Origin: CAZAMB01 sp964486335
GTDB taxonomy: Bacteria > Planctomycetota > Phycisphaerae > UBA1845
Reading direction: 5' to 3'
DNA length: 64,000 nt
NCBI GenBank assembly: GCA_964486335.1
Contig: CAZAMB010000010.1
Span: forward strand, 124,001 to 188,000
Both the position numbers and the translations under genes were made by a program. The notes beneath the pieces were generated by a model. That model was not told where the DNA came from. It was given only the letters and a program-made list of their open reading frames with translations, and ran no database searches. Shown here in pieces: positions 26,455 through 35,828 of this stretch. Every line of letters begins with the position of its first letter. The stretch's first letter is position 1.

Positions 26455-28383
26455 GTGATTCGGAATCCAATCCGTCATCTATCGGTATGGGTGCCGGCGG
26501 TTTGCGCATTGACATGGCCGGGCCAACCCAGCGCCCAAGCGCAGGTTGCAACCAATCTCGATAACTTTTTCCTGCAAGGCACGCAGCCGGACACGTACGG
26601 TGAATTTACGCCGATCATCAGCTCGCAGGACTGTCGCGGTTGCCACGAAGTTTACAATCCCTTCGGCAACCAGGAATACCCGATCTACAGCCGGTGGGAA
26701 GCAAGCATGAAGGCCAACGCGGCGCGCGATCCGATCTGGCTTGCAGCGCTGGCGATCGCCAATCAGGACGCGCCGTTTTCCGGCGATTTGTGCATTCGGT
26801 GTCATTCGCCCGGCGGGTGGCTGGGAGGTCGATCGGTTCCGACGGACGGTTCAGCCCTTCGCGCGGACCTTGGCGATTTCGATGGCGTCAATTGCAATTT
26901 TTGTCATCGAATGGTCGATCCAGTTTCCCGCCCCGGCGTGAATCCGCCAGAGGACGACCCGATTCGCACTGGTTTGGCGGCCGTCGGACTTTTGCCGACC
27001 TCGCCGGGAAGCGGCAACTATGTTGTCGATCCCGTCGACGTTCGCCGTGGTCCCTACCCATTTGTTCAAGGCGGGCCCAATCCGCCGCCCAACGTACCGC
27101 TGAACTTCCACGGCGTGCCGATTCTGCACTCTCCGTTTCATCGCACGGCGGAACTTTGCGCCACCTGTCACGACGTCAGCAATCCGGCGATGACACGGCA
27201 GCCGGACGGTTCGTATGTCCTGAACCCCACCGGCGTCGAGCACGCAACGCAAGACAAATACGATATGTTTCCGATCGAACGAACGTATAGTGAATGGGCC
27301 AACAGCACGTATGCGTCTGTCGGCGTTCAGGCCAACGGTGTCTTTGGCGGCGCTCATCCGACGGGAATCATGCGCATTTGTCAGGATTGCCACATGCCGG
27401 ATGGCGATACTTACGGCAGTGGATTCGATTTTTCGCCGTTCTTTCCGCGGCAGGATGTTCCTTCACACGACTTCAACGGCGGCAACGCCTGGGTTCAGGA
27501 CATGTTGTACAACTTGTATCCCTTTACGCTGACGTACGACTACCTGACCGACAGCAAAGCGCGAGCCCGGTACATGTTGCAAAACGCCTCGACGCTGGAA
27601 GTGACCGACGAGGGCTGCTCGATCAACGTGCGTATCGTTAACGAAACCGGACACAAACTGCCAACGGGATATCCGGAAGGTCGGCGCATGTGGATCAACG
27701 TCGAGTTTCTTGACGGCGCGATGCAGCCGGTCGCCGAGCGAGGCACATACGATGTTGGCACGGCCGATCTGACGACGCCGGATACCAAGGTTTATGAGGC
27801 CGAACTCGGATTGGATGAAGCGGTCGCCGCGGCCACGGGGAAACCCGTCGGACCATCATTTCATTTCGTGCTCAACAACAAGATTTACAAGGACAATCGT
27901 ATTCCACCGCGTGGATTCACAAATGCGGCGTTCGCGGCGGTGCAGGCGGAACCGGTCGCCGCGACCTATGCCGACGGACAATACTGGGATGACACGATGT
28001 TCCGCGTACCGCCGGGAGCAGCCAGCGCGGTCGTTTCAGTTTACTACCAGACGTCAAGCAAAGAGTACATCACGTTTCTGCGAGACGAGAACCGAACAAA
28101 CGACGCAGGCGATGAGCTGTACGCTCAATGGGAGATCACGGGTAAGTCGCCGCCCGTGCTCATGCGACAGCAGTCCGTGCTGAATCTCACGCCGGGTCTT
28201 TTCGGTGACGCGGATTGCTCGGGATTCGTCGACCTCGCGGACTTTGGGTTGCTCGGCGACTGCGTCTCCGGACCGGATCGGCGACTGCGGCTGGGCTGCG
28301 AAGCACTTGACGGCGAAACGGACGGCGATGTGGACTTGCGCGACATGGCCGAATATCAACTTGCCTTTGATGGTGAGCCGTAA
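26455..28383 (+). CDS. Secreted multiheme cytochrome c with C-terminal dockerin-like region
   Basis: A 642-residue exported electron-transfer protein. The GTG start at 26455 lies after a GAGGGGAGGGGAA stretch. The signal peptide spans about residues 1-29 (SVWVPAVCALTWPGQPSAQA). Five CXXCH heme sites are visible: CRGCH near residue 61, CIRCH near 115, CNFCH near 147, CATCH near 235 and CQDCH near 309. This resembles the cytochrome c554/hydroxylamine-reductase fold group. The C-terminal 60 residues carry two Asp-rich loops (GDADCSGFVDLADFGLLGDC and GETDGDVDLRDMAEY) like the two EF hands of a planctomycete dockerin-like repeat. That tail would place the cytochrome on a cell-surface or extracellular scaffold, which is inference. 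Confidence 0.85.
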   Translation: MIRNPIRHLSVWVPAVCALTWPGQPSAQAQVATNLDNFFLQGTQPDTYGEFTPIISSQDCRGCHEVYNPFGNQEYPIYSRWEASMKANAARDPIWLAALAIANQDAPFSGDLCIRCHSPGGWLGGRSVPTDGSALRADLGDFDGVNCNFCHRMVDPVSRPGVNPPEDDPIRTGLAAVGLLPTSPGSGNYVVDPVDVRRGPYPFVQGGPNPPPNVPLNFHGVPILHSPFHRTAELCATCHDVSNPAMTRQPDGSYVLNPTGVEHATQDKYDMFPIERTYSEWANSTYASVGVQANGVFGGAHPTGIMRICQDCHMPDGDTYGSGFDFSPFFPRQDVPSHDFNGGNAWVQDMLYNLYPFTLTYDYLTDSKARARYMLQNASTLEVTDEGCSINVRIVNETGHKLPTGYPEGRRMWINVEFLDGAMQPVAERGTYDVGTADLTTPDTKVYEAELGLDEAVAAATGKPVGPSFHFVLNNKIYKDNRIPPRGFTNAAFAAVQAEPVAATYADGQYWDDTMFRVPPGAASAVVSVYYQTSSKEYITFLRDENRTNDAGDELYAQWEITGKSPPVLMRQQSVLNLTPGLFGDADCSGFVDLADFGLLGDCVSGPDRRLRLGCEALDGETDGDVDLRDMAEYQLAFDGEP

Positions 28384-28406
28384 ATTGTCGCTTCGATCCT
28401 CAACGG

Positions 28407-29015
28407 TTAATCCTTTTCAGTGGGTTCTTTCGATCCGGAATCATCAGTCTTCCGCTGCGGTTCTTTCACGATGCGCCCCTGCATGACGCCGCCGTAGTTT
28501 TTTTCGTTGCAGTACCAGACGCCGCTGTAAAATCCGTGGTGGATCATCACGCGGGCGGAATACGTGCCGATCAGCGGAATCGTCAGGTCATTGAGAGTAA
28601 TAACGGCGGTGTCCTCGGCCCAGACGACGCGCACTGGCACAGGGACCGTGACATCTTTGTCCCCAAACTCGATTCGTGCGCTGATGACCCATTGATCGTC
28701 GACGAGTTTTGTTGCCGAGGAAATCGTGTACTTGTCTGGCTTCGGATCGGTCAGCGGCGTCGTTCCCTTCAGCCCGCCTTCGCCGGTCATCTGCCAAATA
28801 CCCTCGAGCGTCGCTCCAGAAAGTGACTCCTGAAGCGTTTTTTCCAATTCGGCGCGCGGCGGAATGTTCAAGCTTGCCGGGCCGCCGGATGGTTGCTCTG
28901 TTTTCGTAGGTTGGCCTTCTGCCGAGTCCGGGCGCTGTTGCCCTGCTGATTCCGGAACTACGACCACGACGGCCGCGACAACGCTCAGTACGAACCATGT
29001 TGATTTCAACCGCAT
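28407..29015 (-). CDS. Secreted protein of unknown function
   Basis: 202 residues with a signal peptide (MRLKSTWFVLSVVAAVVVVV, cleavage near ESAGQ), a disordered linker (residues 25-50), and one compact domain of alternating beta strands (LEGIWQMTGEGGLKG, YTISSATKLVDDQWVISARI, VPVPVRVVWAEDTAVITLND). It ends in a charged tail (KTDDSGSKEPTEKD). The domain ends around YSGVWYCNEKNYGGVMQG. I have no family name; the overall look is that of a small periplasmic beta-barrel or lipocalin-like protein common in planctomycete genomes. It converges with the cytochrome gene, with 23 bases between the two stops, and no terminator can be seen there. Confidence 0.7.
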   Translation of the reverse strand: MRLKSTWFVLSVVAAVVVVVPESAGQQRPDSAEGQPTKTEQPSGGPASLNIPPRAELEKTLQESLSGATLEGIWQMTGEGGLKGTTPLTDPKPDKYTISSATKLVDDQWVISARIEFGDKDVTVPVPVRVVWAEDTAVITLNDLTIPLIGTYSARVMIHHGFYSGVWYCNEKNYGGVMQGRIVKEPQRKTDDSGSKEPTEKD

Positions 29016-29101
29016 GATTCAATCTCCTGAATACAGAAGACACACGATGTTCGTCTGTCCGCTCACAGAAACAGCTTCAATGTGCGTTGCGCCCCTGCCA
29101 T

Positions 29102-30241
29102 TCATTCTTCAACCGCGTGCGTGACGCGCACGCCGCGCCGACCTAGCTCGGAAACGACATGCTCAAATACTCCGGGATGCTTTGCAATGATCTCCGGAGG
29201 GTGAACTCCTGGTTCAGGCAATCGCCCGTCCGCGAGCAGTGTCGCTACGATCACACAGGGGAAGCCTGTCGTTCGAGCCATCGAAGACATGCGGCGCATG
29301 GGGTCGAACTCATCAAACAACTCAAACCGATGTCGAACTGATCTCCCGCCCTTGTCGCCCGCGACATCGACTCGCAAATAAGTAAACTCGCGCTCGTCGT
29401 CGTCGAGCTTCCACTTGGGGAAGAGCAGCTTCGCGGTCAGATCCAGCGGACGCACGTGAACGCCTCGTATGTCAATCAGTTCGGAATCGAAAAAACCCGT
29501 ATCACGGAGCACGCGCATCAACTCGATATGGCCGGGATAGCGTAGCGTCTTTTCCTTCAGACTCGGAATATCGACTGTCGTCAGCAAACTACGCAAGCCG
29601 TCGGTGTTGAAAGCCTCAAGCGTTCCGATGCCGGGAATGTCCACCAGCTCCGGTTCCGACAGCGCGGGCTTGATGACCAGCCGACCCGCTTCGCGCATTC
29701 TCGCCGGTCGGACGTATTCCTCGATCACATCGGAAGGGGCGAAGGGCGCTTTGTATTGAAAGGGCCAGCGCCGTTCTCGCGGAAGCCCGCCGACGAAAAT
29801 CTCCGCATGATCGGCGCGGTCGAGCTGGGCGTGGGCAAAACCGATCATCATGTTGGAAAGTCCCGGCGACACACCGCAATCCACAACCGCAGCTACCCGG
29901 TGCCGCTTCGCCAGGGCATCGAGCGTCAGCGCGTCCTCAGGCATGAACGAAATGTCACAATACGGTTTGCCGGCGCGGATAACGCCTTCGAGCGTTTGCA
30001 ATCCGAATCGACTGGGCAACGCGCCCAGTACGACATCGGCATCGGCGATAACCTCGCAAAGCTGCTTCGATTCGGACAAGTCGGCCGCCCGGGTTGATAT
30101 TCGCTCGAGGCCGTTCAATCGCGCCAGGTTTTCCGGTGAAGCGTCAACGGCAACAACCTCAAACCGATCATCCGCGGCCAATTCCCGCGCCATCGTCGCA
30201 CCGACCAGTCCGCACCCCAGAATCGTGGCTTTCTTGGTCAT
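29102..30241 (-). CDS. Saccharopine dehydrogenase-family NAD(P)-dependent oxidoreductase
   Basis: 379 residues. The N-terminal Rossmann fold is clear: ATILGCGLVGATMARELA, then VVAVDASPENLARL, then DVVLGALPSRFGLQTLE. This is followed by the catalytic-domain segment of the family (AAVVDCGVSPGLSNMMIGFA, then FVGGLPRERRWPFQYKAPFA). Relatives include lysine dehydrogenase, saccharopine reductase and carboxynorspermidine synthase; length and the PGLSNM segment favour the lysine 6-dehydrogenase/saccharopine group. The ATG overlaps the stop of the EamA gene by four bases (ATGA), so the two are translationally coupled. A role in lysine or related amino-acid catabolism is likely but not proven. Confidence 0.82.
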   Translation of the reverse strand: MTKKATILGCGLVGATMARELAADDRFEVVAVDASPENLARLNGLERISTRAADLSESKQLCEVIADADVVLGALPSRFGLQTLEGVIRAGKPYCDISFMPEDALTLDALAKRHRVAAVVDCGVSPGLSNMMIGFAHAQLDRADHAEIFVGGLPRERRWPFQYKAPFAPSDVIEEYVRPARMREAGRLVIKPALSEPELVDIPGIGTLEAFNTDGLRSLLTTVDIPSLKEKTLRYPGHIELMRVLRDTGFFDSELIDIRGVHVRPLDLTAKLLFPKWKLDDDEREFTYLRVDVAGDKGGRSVRHRFELFDEFDPMRRMSSMARTTGFPCVIVATLLADGRLPEPGVHPPEIIAKHPGVFEHVVSELGRRGVRVTHAVEE

Positions 30242-31197
30242 GATCCTGCATCCACTGTTCGCGTGTTTCGAGCAGTACGGGCCGCATTCACAAACAAAAC
30301 GAGTGCCACGAGGATCACCCCGCCGCCGATCATCGTGGCCGACGGCGGTTTTTCACCGACGGCAAGGAACGCCCAAACCGGCACGAGCACCGGTTCGAGC
30401 ATGGTGACCAGGGCGGCCTGATAGGCCGGCACCCGCGCTAAACCGAGTGAGTAGAGGTAATAGGGAATTCCGAATTGCACAACCCCCAGAAGCAGAAGCA
30501 ACCAAAGGTTGCGTGACGAAACCGCAAGACCGCCTGCGAAAAGGACGACGGGAAGCAAAAGCACGGCCGAACCGAGATTATTGAACACCGTAACGGCTGC
30601 CGAATCGGCATCGCGCAAGCGGCGAATCATCATGGTCAACAGCGAAAAGAACAACCCGGACGCCAAGGCGACAAACAGACCAACCAGCCCCGCCGACGGC
30701 CCTCCTGAAAACACGATCACAACACCAACCAACGCAAGCGCCAGAATGCGAACATCAGACGAGCGAGGCTTTTCCTTAAGGATCATCGGCGAAAGGGCAA
30801 ACACCCAGAACGTCGAAGTGTATTGAAGAATGGTGACGCTCGCGGCCTCGGTCATCGTGGTCGCCATAACAAAGCAGACTGTCATCAACGTAAAGAAAAC
30901 AAGGCATAAGACCGCTTCGGGTCGCGGGAATCTCGATGGCGATCCCAGCGAACCGGAGATTTCGGACCTCCGAAGTGTCTGCCATTTGCCACGAGTCAAC
31001 GGCCAAAGGAACACTCCGGCAATGAGCGAACGATAAAACGCGATCGTGATTCCGTCGGGACCGGCGCCGCCTTCATTGATCAACTTGATGAGTGCGCCGT
31101 TGAGACTCCACAGCGTCGCCGCAAGCGCCAACACCAAGACGCTGCCGATCGCATGAGTGTGCAGCGATGTTCTTGAGTCGGATGTAGAATCACCCAC
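30238..31197 (-). CDS. EamA/DMT-family transporter
   Basis: About 319 residues with ten membrane helices in two EamA repeats. Visible helices include IGSVLVLALAATLWSLNGAL, VLCLVFFTLMTVCFVMATTM and VVIVFSGGPSAGLVGLFVAL; the second repeat ends AALVTMLEPVLVPVWAFLAV then SATMIGGGVILVALVLFVNA. DMT carriers export or import amino acids, nucleotides or metabolites. A GTG at 31197 is chosen because it lies just before the first helix; the frame continues to an ATG at 31272, which would add 25 polar residues. It is coupled to the saccharopine dehydrogenase-like gene, so it may move the substrate or product of that enzyme. It is divergent from the KynB-like gene, sharing an 83-base promoter region. Confidence 0.82.
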   Translation of the reverse strand: MGDSTSDSRTSLHTHAIGSVLVLALAATLWSLNGALIKLINEGGAGPDGITIAFYRSLIAGVFLWPLTRGKWQTLRRSEISGSLGSPSRFPRPEAVLCLVFFTLMTVCFVMATTMTEAASVTILQYTSTFWVFALSPMILKEKPRSSDVRILALALVGVVIVFSGGPSAGLVGLFVALASGLFFSLLTMMIRRLRDADSAAVTVFNNLGSAVLLLPVVLFAGGLAVSSRNLWLLLLLGVVQFGIPYYLYSLGLARVPAYQAALVTMLEPVLVPVWAFLAVGEKPPSATMIGGGVILVALVLFVNAARTARNTRTVDAGS

Positions 31198-31280
31198 GAT
31201 ATTCCATCCCGATGTTCTTGCGGAAGATTGGGCCGCGGCGCACAATGCGTACATTATCCGAGCCGCGTTCATTCTAAGGC

Positions 31281-31904
31281 ATGACGAAGCTTTACGATAT
31301 CTCTCCGCCGATCACGCCCGCCCTTGCGGTTTGGCCGGGCGACACACTTCCCTCGCGCGAAGTATTGTGCGACATGCGCCACGGCGCCAATATTACTTTG
31401 TCAACACTCCGCACCACGGTGCATGCGGGCGCGCATGCGGACGCGCCAAGCCACTATGGCGCGGACGCCCCGACGATCGAACAGCGCGACGTAGGACTGT
31501 ACATTGGTCGCTGTCACCTGGTTAGGGTTCAGGTTGATCGAGGCCGCCGGATAGGCGTCGCGGATCTGCGTGCCGAAGTTGATGCACCTCGAATGTTGAT
31601 TGCAACCGATACGTATCCGGATTCAACGGAATTCAACGAGGACTTCGCCGCGCTGTCCGTCGAATTGATCGATCATTTGCACGAAGGCGGCGTGCGGCTC
31701 GTGGGCATTGACACCCCAAGCGTAGATTTGTTCGACTCCAAGGACTTGCCTGCGCATCGGCGCATACTTCAATACGACATGGCCATTCTTGAGGGGTTGG
31801 TTTTGAAAGGCGTTCCCGCGGGCCTGTACGAACTGATTGCATTACCGCTTCGCCTCGTCGGTTTCGACGCCAGCCCTGTTCGGGCGGTATTGCGATCGAT
31901 GTGA
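31281..31904 (+). CDS. kynB: Kynurenine formamidase-like cyclase-family enzyme
   Basis: Hydrolyses N-formylkynurenine to kynurenine and formate in tryptophan breakdown. Seen in 207 residues: KLYDISPPITPALAVWPGD at the start, the zinc-binding HAGAHADAPSHY with H48, H52, D54 and H58, and the C-terminal LEGLVLKGVPAGLYELIALP. All are hallmarks of the KynB branch of the cyclase family. A broader role such as isatin hydrolase is possible. The gene is divergent from EamA and overlaps nothing. Its stop lies five bases from the stop of the convergent coiled-coil gene. The FAH-family and saccharopine-type enzymes nearby fit a small amino-acid and aromatic catabolism cluster, though no kynureninase or tryptophan dioxygenase gene is in the window. 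Confidence 0.82.
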   Translation: MTKLYDISPPITPALAVWPGDTLPSREVLCDMRHGANITLSTLRTTVHAGAHADAPSHYGADAPTIEQRDVGLYIGRCHLVRVQVDRGRRIGVADLRAEVDAPRMLIATDTYPDSTEFNEDFAALSVELIDHLHEGGVRLVGIDTPSVDLFDSKDLPAHRRILQYDMAILEGLVLKGVPAGLYELIALPLRLVGFDASPVRAVLRSM

Positions 31905-31909
31905 GTCCA

Positions 31910-34600
31910 TTACCAACTGCCGAACCAGCCGCGTTTCTTTTTTCCCGCATCGCTACGGGGCTTCGCCGAGTCCGCCGCAATCTGGGCAAGCAGTTCCTGA
32001 TTGGACTTGGCGGGGTTCAGGCGTTTCAACGTCTTGAGCTTGCTCCGCGTCTCCGGATCGAGATCGCTCGTCGCAACGGCTGATTCGGAGGCGACGGCTG
32101 CCGGTTCCGGCTCAGGGGGAGCGACCGGCTCCCGTGCCGGAATGATCTCCTTCGCCGGCTTGGCGGCGGATTGAGCGGACTTGCCTCGGCGCGACGTCGA
32201 CCTCGCCCTCGGCGCGGGCGACTGTCGAGCCTCCAACTCTTCCTGTTCAGCCTGGTCGACCTCGGCCTGAGCAGCGGCCAGCGCCGCTCGCATCGCGGCC
32301 ATCACATCTTCCGCCGGCTCCTCGCTGGAAAGCGGCTGCGCATCCTGGCACGATGGCTCGGTTGATTCTTCAAGCGACTCCACCGACTCGTCACGGAAAC
32401 CCGCGGATTCACGGCCAATGCCTTCGGCACTCGACCCGGATGACGCGAACGAATTCCAGAACTGCGCGACGGCCGCGTGAGCATCGACAATGCAACCGGA
32501 GTCTGGTCTGACGAGCGTTGGTGGTTGAACTCCTCGCTTCTCAGATTCCGCAAGGAGCGAACGCAGTTCTTGCTCTCGTTGTTCAAATGCCGATTGCCGT
32601 TCCGCCGTTGCGATGCACTCGGCTTCCAAGGCTTTGGCCGCACGCTCGAGGTCAGCTCGCGTATCGTCGAGTTGCTGTGTCAGCGATTCTCGGGATTCCA
32701 AAGAATCGAGCAGGTCGTTTTCCAGACTCTGTTTCATCTGCAAGAGACCAGCCAGCTCCGTTTCTTTGGCACGTACGGCGGAACGCGCCTCGGTCAGTTC
32801 ACGCTGACGATCGGCTTCCAGCGTCTCGAGGGCCGCCGCTTTCGCGCTTTCGCTCTGAGCCATGAAGCCTTGCAGTTCGGCTCGAGCATGTCGAGCGGCG
32901 GAAGCCTCTCGCTCGGCGGCGTCCCGCGACTCACGAAGCTCTCGCTCCAGTTGACCAACATTTTCTCGAATCCCATTGATCTCGCCGCGAAGCGCCTCCG
33001 CCTCGGCTCGAGCGCGAACCAACTCGTCGCTTCGCGACTGGGCCACCTCGTCGGCAACGTCGCGAGCCTTCTGAACCGCGAGTCGATCGTTCTTGATGTT
33101 GTCGAGCGCCGACTCAAGTTTTTGCTGCTGACCGTCGAGATCGGCCTCTCGCTCCGCAAGGGCTTTATTCCGGCGGTCCAGCTCCTCGCTTCGGCGCTGA
33201 ATGGTTTGGAAGTCGCTTTCGTGAGCGGCCCGGTCCCGCTCGAGCGCCGCTCGGTGCTCCTCGCACTCGGCCTTGAGTCGTGCGATCTCCATTCGCCCGG
33301 CAGTCGAAGCCGCTTCAAACGACTCCCTGGCTGCGTCGAGTTCGACGCGATCCGTTTTGAGTTTCGATTCAACAGCACGGAGCCTGGCTTCGCGGTCGTT
33401 CAGAGCGTTAGCGCGTTCGTCAAGGTTGGTCATGCCGGCCGCGAGCGCGATTTCGCGATTGCGGTAATCGGCGATCGCGGCTTCGGCCTTACGACCTTTT
33501 TCATCCACGCCGGCCTCACGCTGCTTCAGTTCAGCCGTGCGTTCGGCAAGCCCCTGAGCGTTTTTCTGTAGTTCCTTTTCTCGTTGAGCAATCAACTGCG
33601 TTTCTTCGGACAGCGCGGCACGTTTCTCGTCGATCGCCTTGGCTTGCTGCGCAAGTGCCTCTTTTTCCTGTTGAAATCGCGCAAGACCGCTATCCAATTC
33701 AGATTGCGCCTTTTGGAGCTTTGCCTCGGCATCTGCAATCTTTCCTTGTCTTGCGTCCAGCTCAGATTGGAACTCCGCTATAAAAGCCTCTCGATCGCAT
33801 AACTGCGCAGCCGCCTGTTCCAATTCCTTTCGCCGTGATTCCAGTTGCGCCGATTCGGCAGCAAGTCGATCTGATTCCCTTTCCAGCCCATCGCCTCTGC
33901 TTCGATCGGCTTCCTCGCGCGCGGCGATTTCAACCTTGATACGCTCAACTTCGTCCAGGTTGCCGCGAAGTTCCGCTTCCTTTCGCTCGACCTCGGCCAA
34001 TCGGCGCGCAACGGCTTCGGACTGCGTCTGAAGCTCCTTGCGCCTTGCCTCGCATTTGGCGTCAAACTCATTCCGTTCGCCGGCGAGTTTCTCGCGTTCA
34101 GTCTTGAGTTCACTGGCGGCCTTGACCGCGCCTTGTTGACGGGATTCGAGTTCCGCTGACTCAGATGCCAGCAACTCCTCGGCCGCGTTGAGTTCGACTC
34201 GCCGCCGTTCCAGTTTTTCCTCGGCCGTCCGGCGCTTGGCGTCCGCGTCGCGCTCCGCCTGTGAAACCAGCTCCGCCAGTTCGCGAAGTTCCTTTTCTCG
34301 ACTTTCGCAGGCGGCGGTCAACTGCGCCACGTCTTCAGCTCGCCGCTTCAGCTCCGCCGCATCTTGTTCAATTTGACGCTCGCGTACATCCAGCGCACGA
34401 GCTCGCGCCTCGGATTGCGAAGTAACGCTGCCCGACTGCGCTTCCACGGTCTGGCAGACCTTGTCGGACCACGCAACAAGACTCTCTTGATATTGGAGGA
34501 CTCCAAGTTCAAGCGCCTCAATCTTGGAATCAAGATCGGACAATACGTCGTCGGCGAAGCCCGCTTGTTCCATCATGGTTTGTTCTTTCGATGAAGCCAT
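31910..34600 (-). CDS. Very long coiled-coil protein, divergent partner of the GTPase/GAP1 operon
   Basis: 896 residues. From about 20 to 700 the sequence is continuous heptad-like coiled coil, rich in Glu/Arg/Leu/Ala with repeated A-x-x-R-E and L-x-x-R-E-x-E-L patterns (EARARALDVRERQIEQDAAE near the start, KSLENDLLDSLESRESLTQQ late). A disordered acidic middle follows (VESLEESTEPSCQDAQPLSS). The C-terminus has a small helical motif (TRSKLKTLKRLNPAKSNQEL) and a basic end, GKKKRGWFGSW. There is no signal peptide, so it is cytoplasmic. SMC-type ATPase motifs are absent, so it is not a chromosome-condensation ATPase. It faces the second coiled-coil gene across a shared intergenic region. A filament-forming or scaffold protein is likely; function unknown. 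Confidence 0.82.
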   Translation of the reverse strand: MASSKEQTMMEQAGFADDVLSDLDSKIEALELGVLQYQESLVAWSDKVCQTVEAQSGSVTSQSEARARALDVRERQIEQDAAELKRRAEDVAQLTAACESREKELRELAELVSQAERDADAKRRTAEEKLERRRVELNAAEELLASESAELESRQQGAVKAASELKTEREKLAGERNEFDAKCEARRKELQTQSEAVARRLAEVERKEAELRGNLDEVERIKVEIAAREEADRSRGDGLERESDRLAAESAQLESRRKELEQAAAQLCDREAFIAEFQSELDARQGKIADAEAKLQKAQSELDSGLARFQQEKEALAQQAKAIDEKRAALSEETQLIAQREKELQKNAQGLAERTAELKQREAGVDEKGRKAEAAIADYRNREIALAAGMTNLDERANALNDREARLRAVESKLKTDRVELDAARESFEAASTAGRMEIARLKAECEEHRAALERDRAAHESDFQTIQRRSEELDRRNKALAEREADLDGQQQKLESALDNIKNDRLAVQKARDVADEVAQSRSDELVRARAEAEALRGEINGIRENVGQLERELRESRDAAEREASAARHARAELQGFMAQSESAKAAALETLEADRQRELTEARSAVRAKETELAGLLQMKQSLENDLLDSLESRESLTQQLDDTRADLERAAKALEAECIATAERQSAFEQREQELRSLLAESEKRGVQPPTLVRPDSGCIVDAHAAVAQFWNSFASSGSSAEGIGRESAGFRDESVESLEESTEPSCQDAQPLSSEEPAEDVMAAMRAALAAAQAEVDQAEQEELEARQSPAPRARSTSRRGKSAQSAAKPAKEIIPAREPVAPPEPEPAAVASESAVATSDLDPETRSKLKTLKRLNPAKSNQELLAQIAADSAKPRSDAGKKKRGWFGSW

Positions 34601-34991
34601 GGTCTTTCCGCAGCAGCAACGTGAACGATGAATCGCGCCGCCCGCGACATGCGCGCGAGCGAATCCTGAGTTTCAGGGCGTGACGTGCCTCGCCCTGGCG
34701 AAAGTGTACATTTCGCATGCGTCAAACAAGGGAAGATGAGCGGTCTGTAGGAGGAAAACTTTACATATTGAGTCCGATTAACGATGGGTCCCGTAACGCT
34801 TGACGTAATTCCCGGCGGATTCGCAAATCCTGCCGGAGCGACGGGAATCGATATTGTACGCTTGACCTGCCTTCGGTCAGAAGTTGCCGAGACCAGGGTT
34901 CCCGCAAGGACGGCTCAGTGACCGAGCAGGAACTGGAAATCAACGTCGCCTCAACCGGACCGAATCTGAAGGCGGCGGAGTCATTGCGAAC
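34601..34991. other. Divergent regulatory region of the coiled-coil/GTPase locus
   Basis: 390 bases separate the starts of the two coiled-coil genes and must carry promoters for both. There are TTGACG and TTGACC boxes around 34800-34865 and a small stem (TGACC-TGCCTTC-GGTCA) near 34865, but no complete -35/-10 pair with normal spacing. The plus-strand gene's frame is open back to 34884. An upstream GGCGGAG and the change in character at 34992 favour the later start. Confidence 0.45.
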
Positions 34992-35786
34992 ATGATGAAC
35001 GCGACGGACATCCTAGCAAAGCACCAGGCCCCCGAGCCGGATCAACTCCGCGCGCTTGTGGCGGATGTTCTTCAGTCCGTTCGGGAAACCCGCCGACGAC
35101 TCAACGACGAACGCGGAAAGCTGGAAGAGGCCAGGAAGACGCTCAGCGAAGCGCGCGACGAACTGACGGTTGAGCGAAACGGACTAGCGAGCGAGCGCGA
35201 TCAACTTTCCATACTCGCAGACAATCTGAATCGCCAGCAGCAGGATATCGATCACCTCTCCAGTCGCGTCGCGACCGAGTCGAGCAACATGGAAGAACGA
35301 TCGCAGACCCTCCAAACCGAAGCGGCGCGCGTCGAAAGAATGCTCGCCGACCATCAGGCGGCGCAGGCCGAATTGCGGCGACGTGAAGAAACTCTCCATT
35401 CAGGCGAGATCGACCTTCAAAGCCGACTGAATGATTTGGAACCCAAACAGGAACAACTCGAACGCCAGGAACGCGAACTTTCCGCCAGAGCTGCGAAACT
35501 CGAAACCCATGCGGATGAACTCGTTCGCACCAGAGAAACCCTGGCCGCAATGCAGACGCAGTTGATGCGCGACCATCAGGAAGTGGCCGCTCATCGGGAG
35601 GAACTGCTCCGCCGACTCGCCGACCTCCCGGAAACCTCCGTGGGGCACGAACAGGTTCCGGAACTCCTTGAACCCGTCGTCGCTCATTCAGGATGGGCCG
35701 CCGGACCCAAGCCCGCAATCGCGGGTGGCGTCGATCAGTTCCGCAAACTGCGCCGCGACGCCAAACGCCGTGCCATCGGAGTGTGA
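34992..35786 (+). CDS. Coiled-coil protein, first gene of the FGE/GTPase/GAP1 operon
   Basis: About 264 residues from the ATG at 34992 (GGCGGAG upstream; an ATG at 34884 in frame adds 36 residues of Arg-rich sequence). Residues about 20-210 are coiled coil (ETRRRLNDERGKLEEARKTL, then ELTVERNGLASERDQLSI, QAELRRREETLHSGEIDLQS). The C-terminal 50 residues are mostly disordered and end in a basic helix (DQFRKLRRDAKRRAIGV). The general plan of coiled coil followed by a basic C-terminal helix repeats that of the divergent 896-residue protein. A direct pairwise match is not evident by eye. It is followed by the FGE-like gene after 42 bases, so it is the promoter-proximal member of the operon. Confidence 0.75.
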   Translation: MMNATDILAKHQAPEPDQLRALVADVLQSVRETRRRLNDERGKLEEARKTLSEARDELTVERNGLASERDQLSILADNLNRQQQDIDHLSSRVATESSNMEERSQTLQTEAARVERMLADHQAAQAELRRREETLHSGEIDLQSRLNDLEPKQEQLERQERELSARAAKLETHADELVRTRETLAAMQTQLMRDHQEVAAHREELLRRLADLPETSVGHEQVPELLEPVVAHSGWAAGPKPAIAGGVDQFRKLRRDAKRRAIGV

Positions 35787-35828
35787 GAAAGACCAGCCGT
35801 CATTTGTTCATTCAGGAAGGAAACCTAC

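Noticed and set aside
32477..33571. 364-codon open frame on the plus strand
   Set aside because: Antisense to the coiled-coil gene; high-GC third positions create long opposite frames.
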